From the NCBI GenBank assembly GCA_900315165.1, contig OMXZ01000011.1, positions 1 through 46,986 on the forward strand: DNA of 46,986 nucleotides. Reading direction: 5' to 3'. This stretch comes from an uncultured Actinomycetes bacterium (GTDB taxonomy: Bacteria > Actinomycetota > Coriobacteriia > Coriobacteriales > Atopobiaceae). The notes beneath the pieces are model-generated. The model ran no database searches. It saw nothing but the letters and a program-made list of their open reading frames with translations, and was not told the DNA's origin. A program made the position numbers and the translations under genes. The number at the start of each line of letters is the position of its first letter. Within the stretch, counting starts at the first letter, position 1. Of the stretch, positions 16,815 through 25,191 are shown one piece after another.

Positions 16815-18290
16815 CTAGTCCAGGTCCTCGCCGTTGGACTTGTAGACCTTCTGCATGTAGTAGAAGGAGTCCTTGCGCGAGCGGCTCATGTCGCCGTTGC
16901 CGTCGTCGTCCATGTCGACATAGACGAAGCCGTAGCGCTTGCGCATCTCGCCGGTGCCGGCGGAGACGATGTCGATCCAGCCCCAGGGCGTGTAGCCGAT
17001 CAGGTCGACGCCGTCCTCCTCGACCGCGGCCTTCATGGCCTTGATGTGATCGCGCATATAGTCGATGCGGTAGCTGTCGTGGACGCTGCCGTCGGGCTCG
17101 CGCACGTCGATGGCGCCGATGCCGTTCTCGACGATCATCAGCGGGATCTGGTAGCGGTCCCAGATCTGGTTGAGGTTGATGCGCAGGCCCAGCGGGTCGA
17201 TGGCCCAGCCCCAGGCGTTGGTCTCGAGGTAGGGGTTCTTGACGCCGGAGCTCATGTTGCCGCCGACCTTCTCCTTGCCTTCGGGCGAGGCGGCCTGGGC
17301 CTCGGAGTTGTAGTAGCTGAAGGAGTAGAAGTCCACCGTGCCCTCGCGCAGCAGCTCGTCGTCGCCCGGCTCCTTGGCGAGCTCGATGCCCGCGCGCTTG
17401 AGCTCCAGAACCTTCCAGGAGGGATAGTAGCCGCGCACCTCGACGTCGCCGAAGAACCACTTGTAGTCGCGGGCGTTGGTGAGCTCGCACCAGACGTCCT
17501 CGGGGTTGCAGCTGTAGGGGTAGCTCACACCGTGGGCGATCATCAGGCCGACCTTGTTGGCGGGGTCGATCTCGTGGGCCTTCTTGACGGCGTAGGCGGC
17601 GCCCAGGAAGCGGTGCCAGCGCGCCTGCTCGCGGTTCTGCTTGTTGGTGTTGGCCTCATGCAGACCGGAGGTCATGTAGACGTCGATGTTGATCTCGTTG
17701 ATGTTGAGCCAGTAGGTGACCAGGCCCTTGTAGCGCGTAAGGACCACGTCGCAGAAGTGCTCGAAGGCCTCCAGCGTGTGGCGGCTGACCCAGCCGTCGT
17801 ACTCGTTGGCCAGATGCAGCGGCATGTCGAAGTGGTTGAGCGTGACGAGGGGCTCGATGCCCTTGTCCTTGCAGGCGCGGAAGATGTCCTCGTAGAACTT
17901 AAGGCCTTCCTCGTTGGGCTCGGCGTCGTCGCCGTTGGGGAAGATGCGGGTCCAGTTGATGGACATGCGGTTCACATTGCAGCCCATCTCGGCCATCAGG
18001 TCGATGTCGCCCTGCCAGTGGCCGTAGAAGTCGGTCGCGATGTGGCTGGGGTAATAGGTGTCGGGGTCGACGATCGCCTTGGCGCCCTCGGGCACGTCCT
18101 CCATCGCGTCGAAGGTCGCACGCGACCCGTCCGGCATATCGCAGATGAACTTGCGGGGAATGTTGTTGCGGCCGTCGCCGCCGGTCAGCGCGTCCGCCAC
18201 AGCGAGGCCCTTGCCGCCGCTGATGTAGCCGCCCTCATACTGGTTTGCAGCCGTGGCGCCGCCCCACAGAAAGCCCTTCGGGAAACCCAT
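16815..18290 (-). CDS. GH1 family 6-phospho-beta-glucosidase
   Basis: 491 residues, the usual GH1 length. FPKGFLWGGATAANQYEGG opens the barrel; NRMSINWTRIFPNG, TLNHFDMPLHL, YWLNINEIN (acid/base Glu), YSFSYYNSEA and IVENGIG (nucleophile Glu) are all present. It hydrolyses beta-glucosides, probably 6-phosphorylated ones imported by a PTS, since the C-terminal region keeps the polar residues usual in phospho-specific members. It is cytosolic, with no signal peptide. AAGGAGG precedes the start. It is divergent from the HAD phosphatase and the locus encoding the EIIB-ROK fusion, which suggests shared sugar metabolism. Confidence 0.9.
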   Translation of the reverse strand: MGFPKGFLWGGATAANQYEGGYISGGKGLAVADALTGGDGRNNIPRKFICDMPDGSRATFDAMEDVPEGAKAIVDPDTYYPSHIATDFYGHWQGDIDLMAEMGCNVNRMSINWTRIFPNGDDAEPNEEGLKFYEDIFRACKDKGIEPLVTLNHFDMPLHLANEYDGWVSRHTLEAFEHFCDVVLTRYKGLVTYWLNINEINIDVYMTSGLHEANTNKQNREQARWHRFLGAAYAVKKAHEIDPANKVGLMIAHGVSYPYSCNPEDVWCELTNARDYKWFFGDVEVRGYYPSWKVLELKRAGIELAKEPGDDELLREGTVDFYSFSYYNSEAQAASPEGKEKVGGNMSSGVKNPYLETNAWGWAIDPLGLRINLNQIWDRYQIPLMIVENGIGAIDVREPDGSVHDSYRIDYMRDHIKAMKAAVEEDGVDLIGYTPWGWIDIVSAGTGEMRKRYGFVYVDMDDDGNGDMSRSRKDSFYYMQKVYKSNGEDLD

Positions 18291-18491
18291 TCGTCCTCCT
18301 TAAAACCGTGCTGTACCTGCACGTACTCATACCTGCTCACAAGTATAAGGAAGACGAGTAAGCCGTTCGAGACACATTCGCCAGGCGGTACGTTGTGCCA
18401 ACTGATGCGGCGCGCATGAGCGTGTCCGCGGCGTTTGTTATGCTCGACACAACGGTTTGTCGGTACGCATGTCTCGCGAAAGGACCCGCAT

Positions 18492-19340
18492 ATGTCTGAC
18501 AAGAAGCTCCTGCTCATCGATATCGACGGCACCCTCGTCGACTACGAGAACAACCTGCCCGCCTCCGCGGTGGAGGCGATCCACCAGGCCCAGGCCAACG
18601 GCCACAAGGTCTACGCCTGCACCGGCCGCTCCAAGGCCGAGAACGCGCAGGAGATCTGGGACATCGGCCTGGACGGCATGATCGGCGGCAACGGCAACTA
18701 CATCGAGAGCGGCGAGACCGTGGTCTTCCACCAGCTCATCTCGTTGGAGGAGGAGAAGCGCGTGGTCGACTGGCTGAACGCCCGCGGGCTCTGCTTCTAC
18801 CTCGAGTCCAACAACGGCCTCTTTGCCAGCAAGACCTTCGCCAAGGACGCCCTGCCCGCCTGCAAGGCCTACGCCTCCGGCAAGGGCGCCACGCAGGAGG
18901 AGCTCGACGCGATGGGCGACTCCACGGCCCTCTTCCACGGCATGATCGAGGGCGGCGAGCTCTATCGCGACGACGTCAACAAGATCAGCTTCGTGCTCAA
19001 GAGCTATCAGGACCACCTGGACTCCGCCGCCGAATTCCCCGACCTCAAGGCCGGTACCTGGGGCGGCAAGGGCGAGCACGCGCTCTTCGGCGACCTGGGC
19101 GTCAAGGACATCACCAAGGCCTTCGCGGTCGGCAAGCTCTGCGACTACCTGGGCTGGGACATCGCGGACACCATCGCCTTCGGCGACGCCAAGGTCGACA
19201 TCCCCATGTTCGAGTGCTGTGGTGCCAGCTGCTGCATGGGCTCGGGCGGCGACGAGGCCAAGGAGGCGGCCGACTTCGTGACGACCGACGTCGACGACGA
19301 TGGCCTCATGAACGCCTTCAAGCATTTCGGCCTGATTTAA
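18492..19340 (+). CDS. Cof-type HAD hydrolase (sugar phosphatase-like)
   Basis: 282 residues. LLLIDIDGTLVDYENNLP holds the nucleophile Asp motif, VYACTGRSK motif II, and IAFGDAKVDIPMFECCG motif IV with the Mg-binding Asp residues. A Cof-type C2 cap lies between about 85 and 190. Such enzymes dephosphorylate sugar phosphates or cofactors such as FMN or PLP; the substrate is not determined. AAAGGA lies seven bases before ATG 18492; the in-frame extension to 18435 crosses the promoter region. It diverges from the GH1 gene and precedes the regulator. Confidence 0.85.
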   Translation: MSDKKLLLIDIDGTLVDYENNLPASAVEAIHQAQANGHKVYACTGRSKAENAQEIWDIGLDGMIGGNGNYIESGETVVFHQLISLEEEKRVVDWLNARGLCFYLESNNGLFASKTFAKDALPACKAYASGKGATQEELDAMGDSTALFHGMIEGGELYRDDVNKISFVLKSYQDHLDSAAEFPDLKAGTWGGKGEHALFGDLGVKDITKAFAVGKLCDYLGWDIADTIAFGDAKVDIPMFECCGASCCMGSGGDEAKEAADFVTTDVDDDGLMNAFKHFGLI

Positions 19341-19430
19341 GGCAGCGGTCCCGCGCCAGTCGCGGATGAATCGAATTTCGGCACCCCTGCCGTTCTTCCT
19401 TTATCGGATAATGGGCGGCGGGGGGTGCGC

Positions 19431-20300
19431 ATGGATAACTTCGAAAAACTCCGCCGGGCAAAGGGCCTCACGGCAAACGACCAGGCCATTGTCTCGTACG
19501 TTCTCGACCACGCCGAGGAGATAGCGCGTTTGTCTTCTCGCGAGCTGGGCAGGAGGACGCACACATCGGCCTCGTCCGTGATGCGGTGCTGTCGCCACCT
19601 TGGTTTCGAGAGCTGGGACGATTTCAAATACAACATCGCGAGCGACCTCAAGCGCGCCCCGGCGGGCACCACGTCGATCGCGCCGGGGGAGCGGGCCCTC
19701 TCGGCAAGTGCCAAGATGGCCGAGCTCGAACAGCTCGCCATCGCCCAGACGCGCCAGTCGCTCAGTCTGGATGCTTTGCAGGAGGCAGCCGACCTGCTCG
19801 TGGGGGCCGATGCGATCTGCACCTGCGCTAAGGACACCAACGACATCATCGCAAAATACGCCGACCTGCTCTTCTCGCTTGCGCGCAAGGTGTCGATGGT
19901 CCGCACCTCCAACGACCGTATCATGAGGTACGCCCAGGTGGCCCCGCAGGGACAGGTGGCCCTGCTCGTCAGCCGCGGCGGCAACGACAAAACGATTCTC
20001 GCCGCCGCAAAGACCCTCCGCGAGCGCGGCGTGGGGACCATCGCGCTCACGACTGCCCCCGAGTCGCCCCTGGCCAGGGAGTGCGACGTCGTGCTTGGCT
20101 GCTATTACGGCGAGATCAACACCTATGGGGAGGCCGTCTGGCACGCGTCGGCCAACTATGTTATCAACACGCTCTTCACTATGCTCTTCGCCGACAGCTA
20201 CGAAGAAAACAAGCATCTGGAAGAGGCGCTGTTCCGCCTCGGACACGAGACGCTCTATGCCGAAAATGCTTGGGACGTCGATACGATGTCGCGCGTGTGA
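19431..20300 (+). CDS. MurR/RpiR family transcriptional regulator
   Basis: 289 residues. The helix-turn-helix lies at about 1-75 (LTANDQAIVSYVLDHAEEIA, then ELGRRTHTSASSVMRCCRHL); the SIS domain spans about 115-255, where LLVSRGGNDKTILAAAKTLR and TIALTTAPESPLAR form the usual phosphosugar site. It should repress or activate the neighbouring sugar genes in response to a sugar phosphate. ATG 19431 is used; a GTG at 19425 is in frame but too close to the purine-rich stretch. The EIIB-ROK fusion follows after 98 bases on the same strand. Confidence 0.85.
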   Translation: MDNFEKLRRAKGLTANDQAIVSYVLDHAEEIARLSSRELGRRTHTSASSVMRCCRHLGFESWDDFKYNIASDLKRAPAGTTSIAPGERALSASAKMAELEQLAIAQTRQSLSLDALQEAADLLVGADAICTCAKDTNDIIAKYADLLFSLARKVSMVRTSNDRIMRYAQVAPQGQVALLVSRGGNDKTILAAAKTLRERGVGTIALTTAPESPLARECDVVLGCYYGEINTYGEAVWHASANYVINTLFTMLFADSYEENKHLEEALFRLGHETLYAENAWDVDTMSRV

Positions 20301-20398
20301 CTTCCGACCGGGACCCCTCGCCGATACGGTGTTTCTTCTTGTCCTTTTGATGGGCGGGGCCGTGAGATGGCTGCTACCCTGTGACAAAGGAGGATGCC

Positions 20399-21958
20399 AT
20401 GCCTGACGAGAGCAAAGCGCAGGGCGAATCTGCCGCCGAGACCAACGCGCGCCTGATCGCCGCCTACCATGACTTCATCGAGCGCCAGCCGCATGACGCG
20501 TACGAGCTGACCGCCCTCGATAAGGACACCTATGCCCTCAAGACCGAGCACGCTGAGGCGCGCATCTGCTTCTGGGACGAGATCGTCGAGTTCATGGTCT
20601 TGGGGACCCAGAAGTACGACTATCCCTTCCACCTGCATTTCCAGCTGCGCGAGGACGACTGGGGCCACGCGCTCGAGCTCTACGGCGAGCTGGTGGACGC
20701 TTTGCTCGCCCAGGAGCACCACCATACGACGCGCGTCTTGGTGGTCTGCACCTCCGGTATGACAAGCTTTATGTTTGCCACGAAAATGGGCGATGTCGCC
20801 AAGGGGCTCGGGCTCGACTATGAGTTTGCCGCCGTGCGCCTGGACAAGGTCTACCAGGAGGCCGTGTCCTACGACCTCATCCTCCTCGCGCCGCAGGCGG
20901 CCTACCTGCATGAGAAGCTTGAAACGGCACTCCGCAAGCCAGTTGTGGACATACCCGCCCGGGTCTTTGGCTCCTACAATGCCATCGCGGGAATCGACCT
21001 CGTGCAGCACACGATCGAGGAGCTGGAGAAGCCCAAGCCGGAAGAGCTACCGGCGGTAGCCGAGGATGCGGCCGATGCCGGCGAGGACGGCGTCCCCGGC
21101 GATGCCTGCGTTCTCGTGATCGTGGTCAAACAGACCGCCGGCACGATCGAGATCGAATGGCGCGTGTACGACAAGGGCGCGCTGGTGTTGCAGGAGCTGG
21201 TGACCAAGAGCGCTCCCATCGGCGGCGGTTCCCGGATCGGTGCCCAGTTCATCACGCCCTATGACATCACCGATATCATCGATACCGCTCTCGCGCACGA
21301 GACCTACGGAAGACGCATCGAGGTCATCGGCCTCGCCGTGATGGGCGCCGTCGACCACGGGGTCGTGTCGCTGCCCGGCACGATGATGGACGGTGCGGCC
21401 GCCGAATCTGATCTGTCGGCACGCTATGGCAAGCCCGTCAAGGTCGTGAACAACGTGAACGCCGCCGCCCTCGGCTGGTACGGGCAACAGGATGACTACC
21501 AGACGATCGTCTTCCATTCCCAGTCGCGCGGCATGCTCCTCGGCGGCCAGGGTGTTGTGATCGACGGCAAGCTCCATGAGGGTCTCTTCTCCCAGGCGGG
21601 CGAGCTGCAGAACTTCTACTCCGTCCTTCGGGAGGACGGGCTGCCGCTCTCGGACCCCTTCAAGACCGAGCTCTGGGATACCGATCAGCTAACGGAGCTT
21701 CTGGCCAAGATTTTCGCCATCGATATCGGCGTCATCGCTCCCGAGGCCATCTGCGTCCGCTCCAAGCTCCCTTGCAGCGCCGAAGCAATCAGCCAGTCGC
21801 TTGCACGGTACGTCCCCGTGGACAAGCAGCCGAAGATCATCGAGATTCCGCACTTCACCGAGTACATCTTCCTGGGCGTGCGGTCCCTTGCCGCCGAGAA
21901 GCTCAAGACGGTGCGCTGGGAGCGTGTGCAGAGCTTCGACCTCTGGCAGTGGCGCTAG
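20399..21958 (+). CDS. PTS lactose/cellobiose-type EIIB domain fused to a degenerate ROK domain
   Basis: 519 residues in three parts. Residues 1-110 form an unassigned charged domain. Residues about 112-205 resemble EIIB of the lactose/chitobiose PTS: RVLVVCTSGMTSFMFATKMG places the phosphorylatable Cys at about 117, and PVVDIPARVFGSYN closes the domain. After an acidic linker, 240-480 follow the ROK kinase order: IEVIGLAVMGAVDHGVV, VVNNVNAAALGWYG, GGQGVVIDGKLHEGLFSQAGEL. In ROK kinases the equivalent of NNVNAA reads NDANAA with a catalytic Asp; here it is Val, and the CXCGXXGC zinc motif is absent, so kinase activity is unlikely. No EIIC is nearby. It may be a phosphorylation-controlled sensor. 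AAAGGAGG sets the start. Confidence 0.75.
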   Translation: MPDESKAQGESAAETNARLIAAYHDFIERQPHDAYELTALDKDTYALKTEHAEARICFWDEIVEFMVLGTQKYDYPFHLHFQLREDDWGHALELYGELVDALLAQEHHHTTRVLVVCTSGMTSFMFATKMGDVAKGLGLDYEFAAVRLDKVYQEAVSYDLILLAPQAAYLHEKLETALRKPVVDIPARVFGSYNAIAGIDLVQHTIEELEKPKPEELPAVAEDAADAGEDGVPGDACVLVIVVKQTAGTIEIEWRVYDKGALVLQELVTKSAPIGGGSRIGAQFITPYDITDIIDTALAHETYGRRIEVIGLAVMGAVDHGVVSLPGTMMDGAAAESDLSARYGKPVKVVNNVNAAALGWYGQQDDYQTIVFHSQSRGMLLGGQGVVIDGKLHEGLFSQAGELQNFYSVLREDGLPLSDPFKTELWDTDQLTELLAKIFAIDIGVIAPEAICVRSKLPCSAEAISQSLARYVPVDKQPKIIEIPHFTEYIFLGVRSLAAEKLKTVRWERVQSFDLWQWR

Positions 21959-22030
21959 CCTGCAGGTAGAGTGCCGTTTGGTCGGATATACTGAGCAAAG
22001 AGTTCTGCATGGCTCCTTTGAGGGGGTAAC

Positions 22031-22960
22031 ATGGCGGCGATCACGACGCTTTTCCCGGTCTTCTTCACGCTCGCGCTCGGCTTTGTCGCGAAGGCGCGCG
22101 GCTGGGTCACGCCCGAGCAGAAGGCCGCCATCTACACGGTGGTCTTCAAGGTCTTCTTCCCGATCATGATCTTCAACCTGGCCTGCACAGCCACGATTGA
22201 CATGAGCCGGATCGGCGTGGTCGGCGTCGCGTTCGTCGCCTACGTCCTGGCCATCTTCGTCGGCCGCCTCGCGTCTCCCTTTACGGGCAAGAAGTACGCG
22301 CACATCTCGCCCTACCTGCTCTCGAGCGAGGAGGGCGGGTCCGTGGCGCTGCCGCTCTACCTCTCGATCGTCGGGCAGTCGTCCAACACTGTGCTCTTCG
22401 ACCTCGCCGGCACCTTCGCCTGCTTCGGCGTGATCGCCGTGATGGTGTCGCGCGAGGGCTCAAAGGGCGCCTCGGCCAAGGACGTCCTTATCAACATCTG
22501 TACCAATTCCTTTGTGATCGCCGTCGTGGTGGGCCTCGTCGTCAACCTCACTGGCGGCTATGCCGCGCTTGCCGCCTCCCCGCTCGGCGAGATGTACACC
22601 AAGACCATGGCCCAGGCCACGGCACCCATCGGCACCATGATTCTCTTTTGCCTGGGTTACGACTTCCGGATCGATCGCGAGACGCTTGCTCCGCTCGCCA
22701 AGCTCGCGGCGGTCAAGACCGCCTACTACGCCCTCCTGATCGGCCTCTATTTCCTGCTCTTCCCGGCGCTCATGGCCGACAAGGTCTTCATGATGGCCGT
22801 CGTGATCTACCTCATGTCACCCACGGGCACGGGCCTGGTGCCGGTCATCTCGCCGCTCTTCAAGGATGACGACGATGCCTCCTTCGCAAGCTCCTTCATC
22901 CCGCTCTACCTGGTGATCACGCTTGTCGTGTACACCTTCCTCGTCGTCTTTGTCGCCTAG
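22031..22960 (+). CDS. AEC family (auxin efflux carrier-like) transporter
   Basis: 309 residues with about ten hydrophobic segments arranged as two halves of five. LFPVFFTLALGFVAKARGWV then FKVFFPIMIFNLA at the start, and KTAYYALLIGLYFLLFP with VIYLMSPTGTGLVPVI in the second half, match AEC carriers. These move organic acids, amino acids or similar solutes across the cytoplasmic membrane. GAGGGGG precedes the ATG. It lies between the EIIB-ROK gene (72 bases upstream) and the ROK kinase gene (22 bases downstream), so it is probably part of the same transcript. Confidence 0.85.
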   Translation: MAAITTLFPVFFTLALGFVAKARGWVTPEQKAAIYTVVFKVFFPIMIFNLACTATIDMSRIGVVGVAFVAYVLAIFVGRLASPFTGKKYAHISPYLLSSEEGGSVALPLYLSIVGQSSNTVLFDLAGTFACFGVIAVMVSREGSKGASAKDVLINICTNSFVIAVVVGLVVNLTGGYAALAASPLGEMYTKTMAQATAPIGTMILFCLGYDFRIDRETLAPLAKLAAVKTAYYALLIGLYFLLFPALMADKVFMMAVVIYLMSPTGTGLVPVISPLFKDDDDASFASSFIPLYLVITLVVYTFLVVFVA

Positions 22961-22982
22961 CCACAGCCCAAGGAGCCCTGCT

Positions 22983-23903
22983 ATGGAATTTCTCGTTTTC
23001 GACGTCAGCGGAACCACCGTCAAGTCCGCCATCATGGGAGCCGACGGGACGGTCTTTCAGGAGGACAAGCACCCCGTGCCTGATGGCGAGATGGGCACAT
23101 ACGAGGACTTCCTGCAGGTGCTCAAGGATGCCTATGCACACTACGCGGTGCCGGTGGACGGGATCGCCGCCAGCCTGCCCGGCCGCATCGATTCCCAGGC
23201 CGGCGTGGTCATCACCCCGGGAGCCCTCAAGTACAACCGCGGCCGTCACCTTGCGGAAGATATCCGCGCCCGGGTTGCCGACGTGCCGACCGTGATCGTC
23301 AACGACGGCAAGGCTGCCGCGGCGGGGGAGTACTGGCAGGGGAACCTCGCGGGCACGACCTGCGGCGTCGTGATGCTGCTCGGCACGGGCATCGCGGGTG
23401 GCATCGTGATGGATGGCAAAGTCTGGGAGGGTGCTGGCTCCTTTGCGGGCGAGTTCTCCTATGTGTACGAGCGTCCGGCCATGCGCAGCGAGACGGACCA
23501 CCGCTGGGTCGACAACGCCTCCATCCCCGGTCTCATCAGCTATGTGAGCAAGCGCACGGGCATGAGGGAGCGCCTGCTCGACGGCAAGAAGATTTTCCAG
23601 ATGATCGAGAGCGGCAACGACTACGCCCTCGCCGGCCTGAAGGATATGACCGATTACATCGCCTATATGATCTTCGATACCGCCTGCATCCTCGATCCCG
23701 ACAAGGTGCTGCTCGGCGGCAGCATCGCGAGCGAGCCGCTCATCCTTGAGCTGGTGCAGGAGGAGCTCGACCGCATCTACGCCCTTGTTCCGGACGACCT
23801 GCCCCACGTGCAGGTGGACATCTGCGCCCATCCCGGCGAGGCCAGCCTCATCGGTGCGGAATACGTCCTGCTCCAGCGCTGCTCGAAGCTGGCTTCCGCC
23901 TAA
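22983..23903 (+). CDS. ROK family sugar kinase
   Basis: 306 residues. VFDVSGTTVKSAIMGADG is the phosphate-1 motif (with SGTT in place of the more common GGT), ASLPGRIDSQAGVV follows, VIVNDGKAAAAGEY supplies the catalytic Asp, and LLGTGIAGGIVMDGKVWEGAG is the ROK glycine-rich signature. The zinc CXCGXXGC motif is missing, as in some beta-glucoside kinases of anaerobes. It probably phosphorylates a glucose-like sugar or glycoside, complementing the GH1 enzyme. AAGGAG at 22969-22974 supports ATG 22983. Its stop overlaps by three bases the stop of the convergent DtxR gene. Confidence 0.88.
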   Translation: MEFLVFDVSGTTVKSAIMGADGTVFQEDKHPVPDGEMGTYEDFLQVLKDAYAHYAVPVDGIAASLPGRIDSQAGVVITPGALKYNRGRHLAEDIRARVADVPTVIVNDGKAAAAGEYWQGNLAGTTCGVVMLLGTGIAGGIVMDGKVWEGAGSFAGEFSYVYERPAMRSETDHRWVDNASIPGLISYVSKRTGMRERLLDGKKIFQMIESGNDYALAGLKDMTDYIAYMIFDTACILDPDKVLLGGSIASEPLILELVQEELDRIYALVPDDLPHVQVDICAHPGEASLIGAEYVLLQRCSKLASA

Positions 23904-24301
23904 TTCGTCGCGGCATCCTCGGGCAGCACGCCGGTCATCGCATGGCGGCAGAGCGCCTCGAAGGTCTCCTCGCTGATGTCGTGCTCGATCAGGCAGGCGT
24001 CCTCGGCCGCAATCTTCGGGTCGACGCCGAGCGAGGTGAAGAACTTGGTCAGCGTCTTGTGGCGCGTATAGATCTTCTGTGCGATCTCCTCGCCGCTCTC
24101 GGTGAGGAAGATGAAGTTGGAGTGGTTGAGCTCGATATAGCCGTCCTGGCGGAGATGCTTGACGGCGGTGCTCACGCTGGGCTTGGACACGCCGAGGTCC
24201 TCGGCGACGTCGACGGCGCGGATGTAGCCGTTTTCCTCGCGGAGCTTGAGCATGGACTCGAGGTAGTCCTCGGACGATTTGCCGATGCCGCGTTTGTTCA
24301 T
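23900..24301 (-). CDS. DtxR/MntR family iron-dependent repressor
   Basis: 133 residues, a short form with DNA-binding and metal/dimerisation domains and no SH3-like C-terminal domain. SSEDYLESMLKL provides the first ligands in the MntR manner (Asp/Glu), while DACLIEHDIS matches the Cys-x-x-Glu-His of DtxR/IdeR, favouring iron over manganese. VDVAEDLGVSKPSVSTAVKHL is the recognition helix. GGAGATGAACT precedes the ATG. It diverges from feoA-feoA-feoB, and its own promoter carries the same TAAC/GTTA box, implying autoregulation and control of iron uptake. Confidence 0.9.
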   Translation of the reverse strand: MNKRGIGKSSEDYLESMLKLREENGYIRAVDVAEDLGVSKPSVSTAVKHLRQDGYIELNHSNFIFLTESGEEIAQKIYTRHKTLTKFFTSLGVDPKIAAEDACLIEHDISEETFEALCRHAMTGVLPEDAATN

Positions 24302-24320
24302 AGTTCATCTCCGTACAAAA

Positions 24321-24345
24321 GTTAGAAAACGATAACACTGGTTCA
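24321..24345 (-). promoter_or_regulatory. putative DtxR box in the dtxR-type gene promoter
   Basis: Read leftward, AACCAGTGTTA (24343-24333) continues into TCGTTTTCTAAC. The AACCAGTGTTA core also occurs at 24525-24535 before feoA. It lies close upstream of the repressor's own start, so the repressor probably controls itself. Confidence 0.55.
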
Positions 24346-24471
24346 GTATAGTACCCCTTTACCAAAGAAATATAACGAGTAGCAGGTAAACGGCATTGCG
24401 GCGCCCTTGATCGTTGACGTTCGGGGTAATAGGCGACTCGTTGCAGAAAGTAATAACTTTCAAAGAGAAGG

Positions 24472-24535
24472 TTGACCTCATAACGATTAGTGTTATCTTA
24501 CTTAGAATGTAGTTAGCTGGAAATAACCAGTGTTA
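24472..24535 (+). promoter_or_regulatory. feo promoter with two putative DtxR boxes
   Basis: TTGACC (24472-24477), a 16-bp spacer and TATCTT (24494-24499) form a promoter. ATAAC-N7-GTTAT (24480-24496) lies across the spacer and -10. Downstream TAACCAGTGTTA (24524-24535) is a perfect palindrome, TAAC-CAGT-GTTA. GTTAGCT is repeated at 24512 and 24532. The region is AT-rich, unlike the genes. Confidence 0.65.
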
Positions 24536-24556
24536 GCTCATAGAAAGGTCTGTGAC

Positions 24557-24838
24557 ATGGAGGCTGCAATCGAGATGGGTGCCGTAAACAACGCGACCCA
24601 CACCAATGTGAGCAGGGGCAGCCAGCTTCCGCTCAACCTCGTGCACGAAGGGCAGACCGTGCAGGTCGTCAAGCTGCACGGCGGACCGGAGACCAAGCAG
24701 CACCTGGGCACGCTCGGCTTCGTCGAGGGCGCCGAGGTTACCGTCGTGTCGCATGCCGCGTCCGGCGTGATCGTCAAGGTCAAGGGCGCCAACATCGCCA
24801 TCGACGAGAGCATGGCAAAAAAGATCACCACCTGCTAG
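24557..24838 (+). CDS. feoA: FeoA family ferrous iron transport protein
   Basis: 93 residues with an SH3-like FeoA domain from about 18: LPLNLVHEGQTVQVVKLHGG, then HLGTLGFVEGAEVTVV and GVIVKVKGANIAIDESMAKKI. The first about 17 residues are a short extra N-terminus. FeoA assists the FeoB iron channel at the cytosolic face. The start at 24557 follows GAAAGG by eight bases. It is the first gene of an iron-regulated operon with a second feoA 52 bases downstream and feoB after that. Confidence 0.92.
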   Translation: MEAAIEMGAVNNATHTNVSRGSQLPLNLVHEGQTVQVVKLHGGPETKQHLGTLGFVEGAEVTVVSHAASGVIVKVKGANIAIDESMAKKITTC

Positions 24839-24889
24839 CCCATTGCGGCTGCTCATCAGGGTATCCACTCGAAAGAGAGAAGGAGAGAT

Positions 24890-25111
24890 ATGGCAACACT
24901 GCGAGACGTGAAGGTCGGCCAGGACGCCACCGTGACCAAGCTCACGGGCACCGGCGCGCTTAAGCGCCGGATCATGGACATGGGCCTTACCAAGGGCACC
25001 CACGTGCATGTTTCCAAGGTCGCGCCGCTCGGCGATCCCATCGAGGTCACCGTGCGCGGCTACGAGCTCAGCCTCCGCAAGGACGAGGCCGCCAGCATCG
25101 AGGTCGCGTAA
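24890..25111 (+). CDS. feoA: second FeoA family protein
   Basis: 73 residues forming one complete FeoA SH3-like domain: ATLRDVKVGQDATVTKLTG, ALKRRIMDMGLTKGTHVHV, APLGDPIEVTVRGYELSLRK. The RRIMDMGLTKGT stretch and DPIEV are standard. Paired FeoA proteins before FeoB are common in anaerobes and may form hetero-oligomers that regulate the channel. GAAGGAGAG precedes the ATG. The 80-base gap before feoB is rich in GCAACA/GCAGC and contains no gene. Confidence 0.95.
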   Translation: MATLRDVKVGQDATVTKLTGTGALKRRIMDMGLTKGTHVHVSKVAPLGDPIEVTVRGYELSLRKDEAASIEVA

Positions 25112-25191
25112 AGCGGAACAGGCAACAAGGCAACGCCGCGTGCCAGCAACTGCGGCAGCGCAGCCAAGCGCAGCAACAAGAAAGGTATGGA

